Below, piece after piece: positions 44,613 through 45,484 of a stretch of DNA of 45,484 nt. Under the pieces are notes generated by a model. It made no database searches. It was not told where the DNA came from and saw only the letters and a program-made list of their open reading frames with translations. The translations under genes and the position numbers were made by a program. Source of the stretch: Myxococcales bacterium (GTDB taxonomy: Bacteria > Myxococcota_A > Polyangia > GCA-2747355); NCBI GenBank assembly GCA_020431405.1, contig JAGQIK010000114.1, forward strand, positions 1 through 45,484, written 5' to 3'. The first letter of the stretch is position 1, and every line of letters begins with the position of its first letter.

Positions 44613-45484
44613 TTGATTCGGCGAAGCGAAGCGAGCCTGCGTCCCGAGGCCCGAGGCCCGAGGCCCGAGGCCCGCGCCGAAGGCGCGTTCACGATCATCG
44701 AAATGATGGTCGTGATCGGCATCATCGGCCTACTGATGGGCGCTGCCATCTTCTCGGTGCGCAGCGTGACCAAGGCTGATCTGCGCTCGGCTGCGAGTCG
44801 CACCGCGGCGACGTTTCGCTTCGCTTTCGATCGCGCGACCATGACCGGCAACACCATCCGCGTGGCGATGGACTTCGACAAGGGTCAGATCTGGCTCGAG
44901 ATGTCCAAGGGGCGCGTGGCGGTGCGCAAGGGCTCCGAGCAGCACCACACCACCAACGCCGACGAAGCCAAAGACCCCGACGCGGATGACGACGACAACC
45001 CCAAGTCGTCGCCGCTGGGCGGCCTCGGATTGGGCGGCGCCAAGGGCAGCGCCGCGGCCGGCGGCGACGACGACGACAGCGGCGGGCTGTTCGGCATCGA
45101 CACCGCCAAGCTCAAAGCACAGTACGAGCGTGACCTCGCGCCCGCTGCGCGGCCCAAGGTGCTGTTCAAGCCGATCAAGAAGAAGAAGCTCAAGTTCGCC
45201 AAGAACATCAGCTTCGCCACGGTGATGACGCCGCGCATGCTCGACCCGCAGAAGAAGGGCATCGGCTACGTCTACTTCTTTCCGCAGGGACACTCCGAGC
45301 AGGCCATCGTGCACCTCTCGACCGCCGACGGCGAGGACTACTACTCGGTGGTCCTACACCCGCTGACCGGCCGCACCAAGGTCTACGGCTGCAAGGTGAC
45401 GATCCCGAGCGACTACGGCGACAACGATCCGGACGCGCGTCGCCGCCGTCGCCGCAAGCGCAAGAGCCTCTGCGAGGAGGACAA
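44613..45484 (+). CDS. gspH: T2SS minor pseudopilin GspH-like, 3' end cut by window
   Basis: The frame runs open from 44613 to the window end (290 codons). Only a TTG at 44613 fits as start, with GGGAG about 10 bp upstream in the end of the previous gene; CTG at 44637 is another choice. The leader MIRRSEASLRPEARGPRPEARAE-type stretch is partly encoded by the 7-bp array. The prepilin motif is GA|FTIIEMMVVIGIIG, with Ala at -1, Phe at +1 and Glu at +5. After the helix (RTAATFRFAFDRATMTGNT) comes the GspH-type head with an Asp/Gly-rich insert (DADDDDNPKSSPLGG, GGDDDDSGG). The visible end is strongly basic (ARRRRRRKRKSLCEED), unusual for a pseudopilin. FimT/GspH is the best match of the minor types. 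Confidence 0.78.
   Translation, partial: MIRRSEASLRPEARGPRPEARAEGAFTIIEMMVVIGIIGLLMGAAIFSVRSVTKADLRSAASRTAATFRFAFDRATMTGNTIRVAMDFDKGQIWLEMSKGRVAVRKGSEQHHTTNADEAKDPDADDDDNPKSSPLGGLGLGGAKGSAAAGGDDDDSGGLFGIDTAKLKAQYERDLAPAARPKVLFKPIKKKKLKFAKNISFATVMTPRMLDPQKKGIGYVYFFPQGHSEQAIVHLSTADGEDYYSVVLHPLTGRTKVYGCKVTIPSDYGDNDPDARRRRRRKRKSLCEED
44643..44674. repeat. 7-bp tandem array, CCCGAGG units (array B)
   Basis: Four perfect CCCGAGG units plus a partial fifth lie in the leader-coding part of the gspH-like gene. Rotated, the unit is CGAGGCC, the exact reverse complement of GGCCTCG in array A. Seven is not a multiple of three, so gain or loss of one unit shifts the reading frame between the possible start codon and the pilin helix. 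Confidence 0.9.

Overview
The window is uniformly GC-rich and carries gene types typical of Myxococcota (predatory or social deltaproteobacterial lineages): lipoproteins with Asp/Gly-rich calcium-type repeats, a very long Ser/Thr kinase fused to an ATPase and TPRs, an NtrC-type regulator beside a type II secretion (T2SS) cluster, and a bacterial microcompartment (BMC) locus whose shell proteins and gene order closely resemble, from memory, those of Haliangium ochraceum. An uncultured or poorly studied Haliangium-like myxobacterium is the best guess. No rRNA, tRNA, CRISPR array, intact insertion sequence or phage gene was seen. No gene-free stretch exceeds about 250 bp.

Layout. (1) 1-706: 3' part of a monofunctional proline dehydrogenase, followed by a nested inverted-repeat element (707-854) that fills the gap between convergent genes. 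(2) 858-6908, minus: a VWA/calcium-repeat lipoprotein, a very Cys-rich repeat lipoprotein with a probable endostatin-like C-terminal domain, and a small outer-membrane barrel protein. (3) 7115-13319, plus: a CBM9-like lipoprotein, PrmC, and the kinase-ATPase-TPR signalling protein. (4) 13431-24123, plus: a tightly spaced run of BMC-T, BMC-H, BMC-P, a CoA-acylating-type aldehyde dehydrogenase with a probable encapsulation helix, a second BMC-T, then 12 bp later a complete tripartite RND efflux system whose TolC part is fused to an ABC-type substrate-binding domain, and a small lipoprotein. (5) 24120-29666, minus: secreted proteins, lipoproteins, a protein of unknown family and a multi-TM histidine kinase. 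(6) 29777-34464: a His/Tyr/Trp-rich small protein, an orphan CpaF-type ATPase with a Gln/Tyr/Asp-rich tail, and two membrane-anchored propeller-like proteins. (7) 34653-45484, plus: a sigma54 activator, then two gspC paralogues, each preceded by a near-consensus -24/-12 sequence, then gspD-E-F-G, a second gspG-like gene without a normal prepilin cleavage site, and gspH running off the window.

How the genes may work together. The BMC genes would build a protein shell around an aldehyde dehydrogenase. No aldehyde-generating enzyme, alcohol dehydrogenase or phosphotransacylase is adjacent, so the pathway is incomplete here. Continuity with the efflux genes suggests co-transcription of a compartment and an exporter; this is inferred from spacing only. 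The T2SS genes encode the inner-membrane clamp, the outer-membrane secretin, the motor, the platform and pseudopilins, plausibly under control of the adjacent sigma54-dependent regulator. The most unusual points are the BMC-efflux operon, the TolC fusion, the duplicated gspC genes with matching sigma54-like boxes, and two mutually inverted arrays of a 7-bp repeat placed exactly in the leader-coding regions of the gspG-like and gspH genes.
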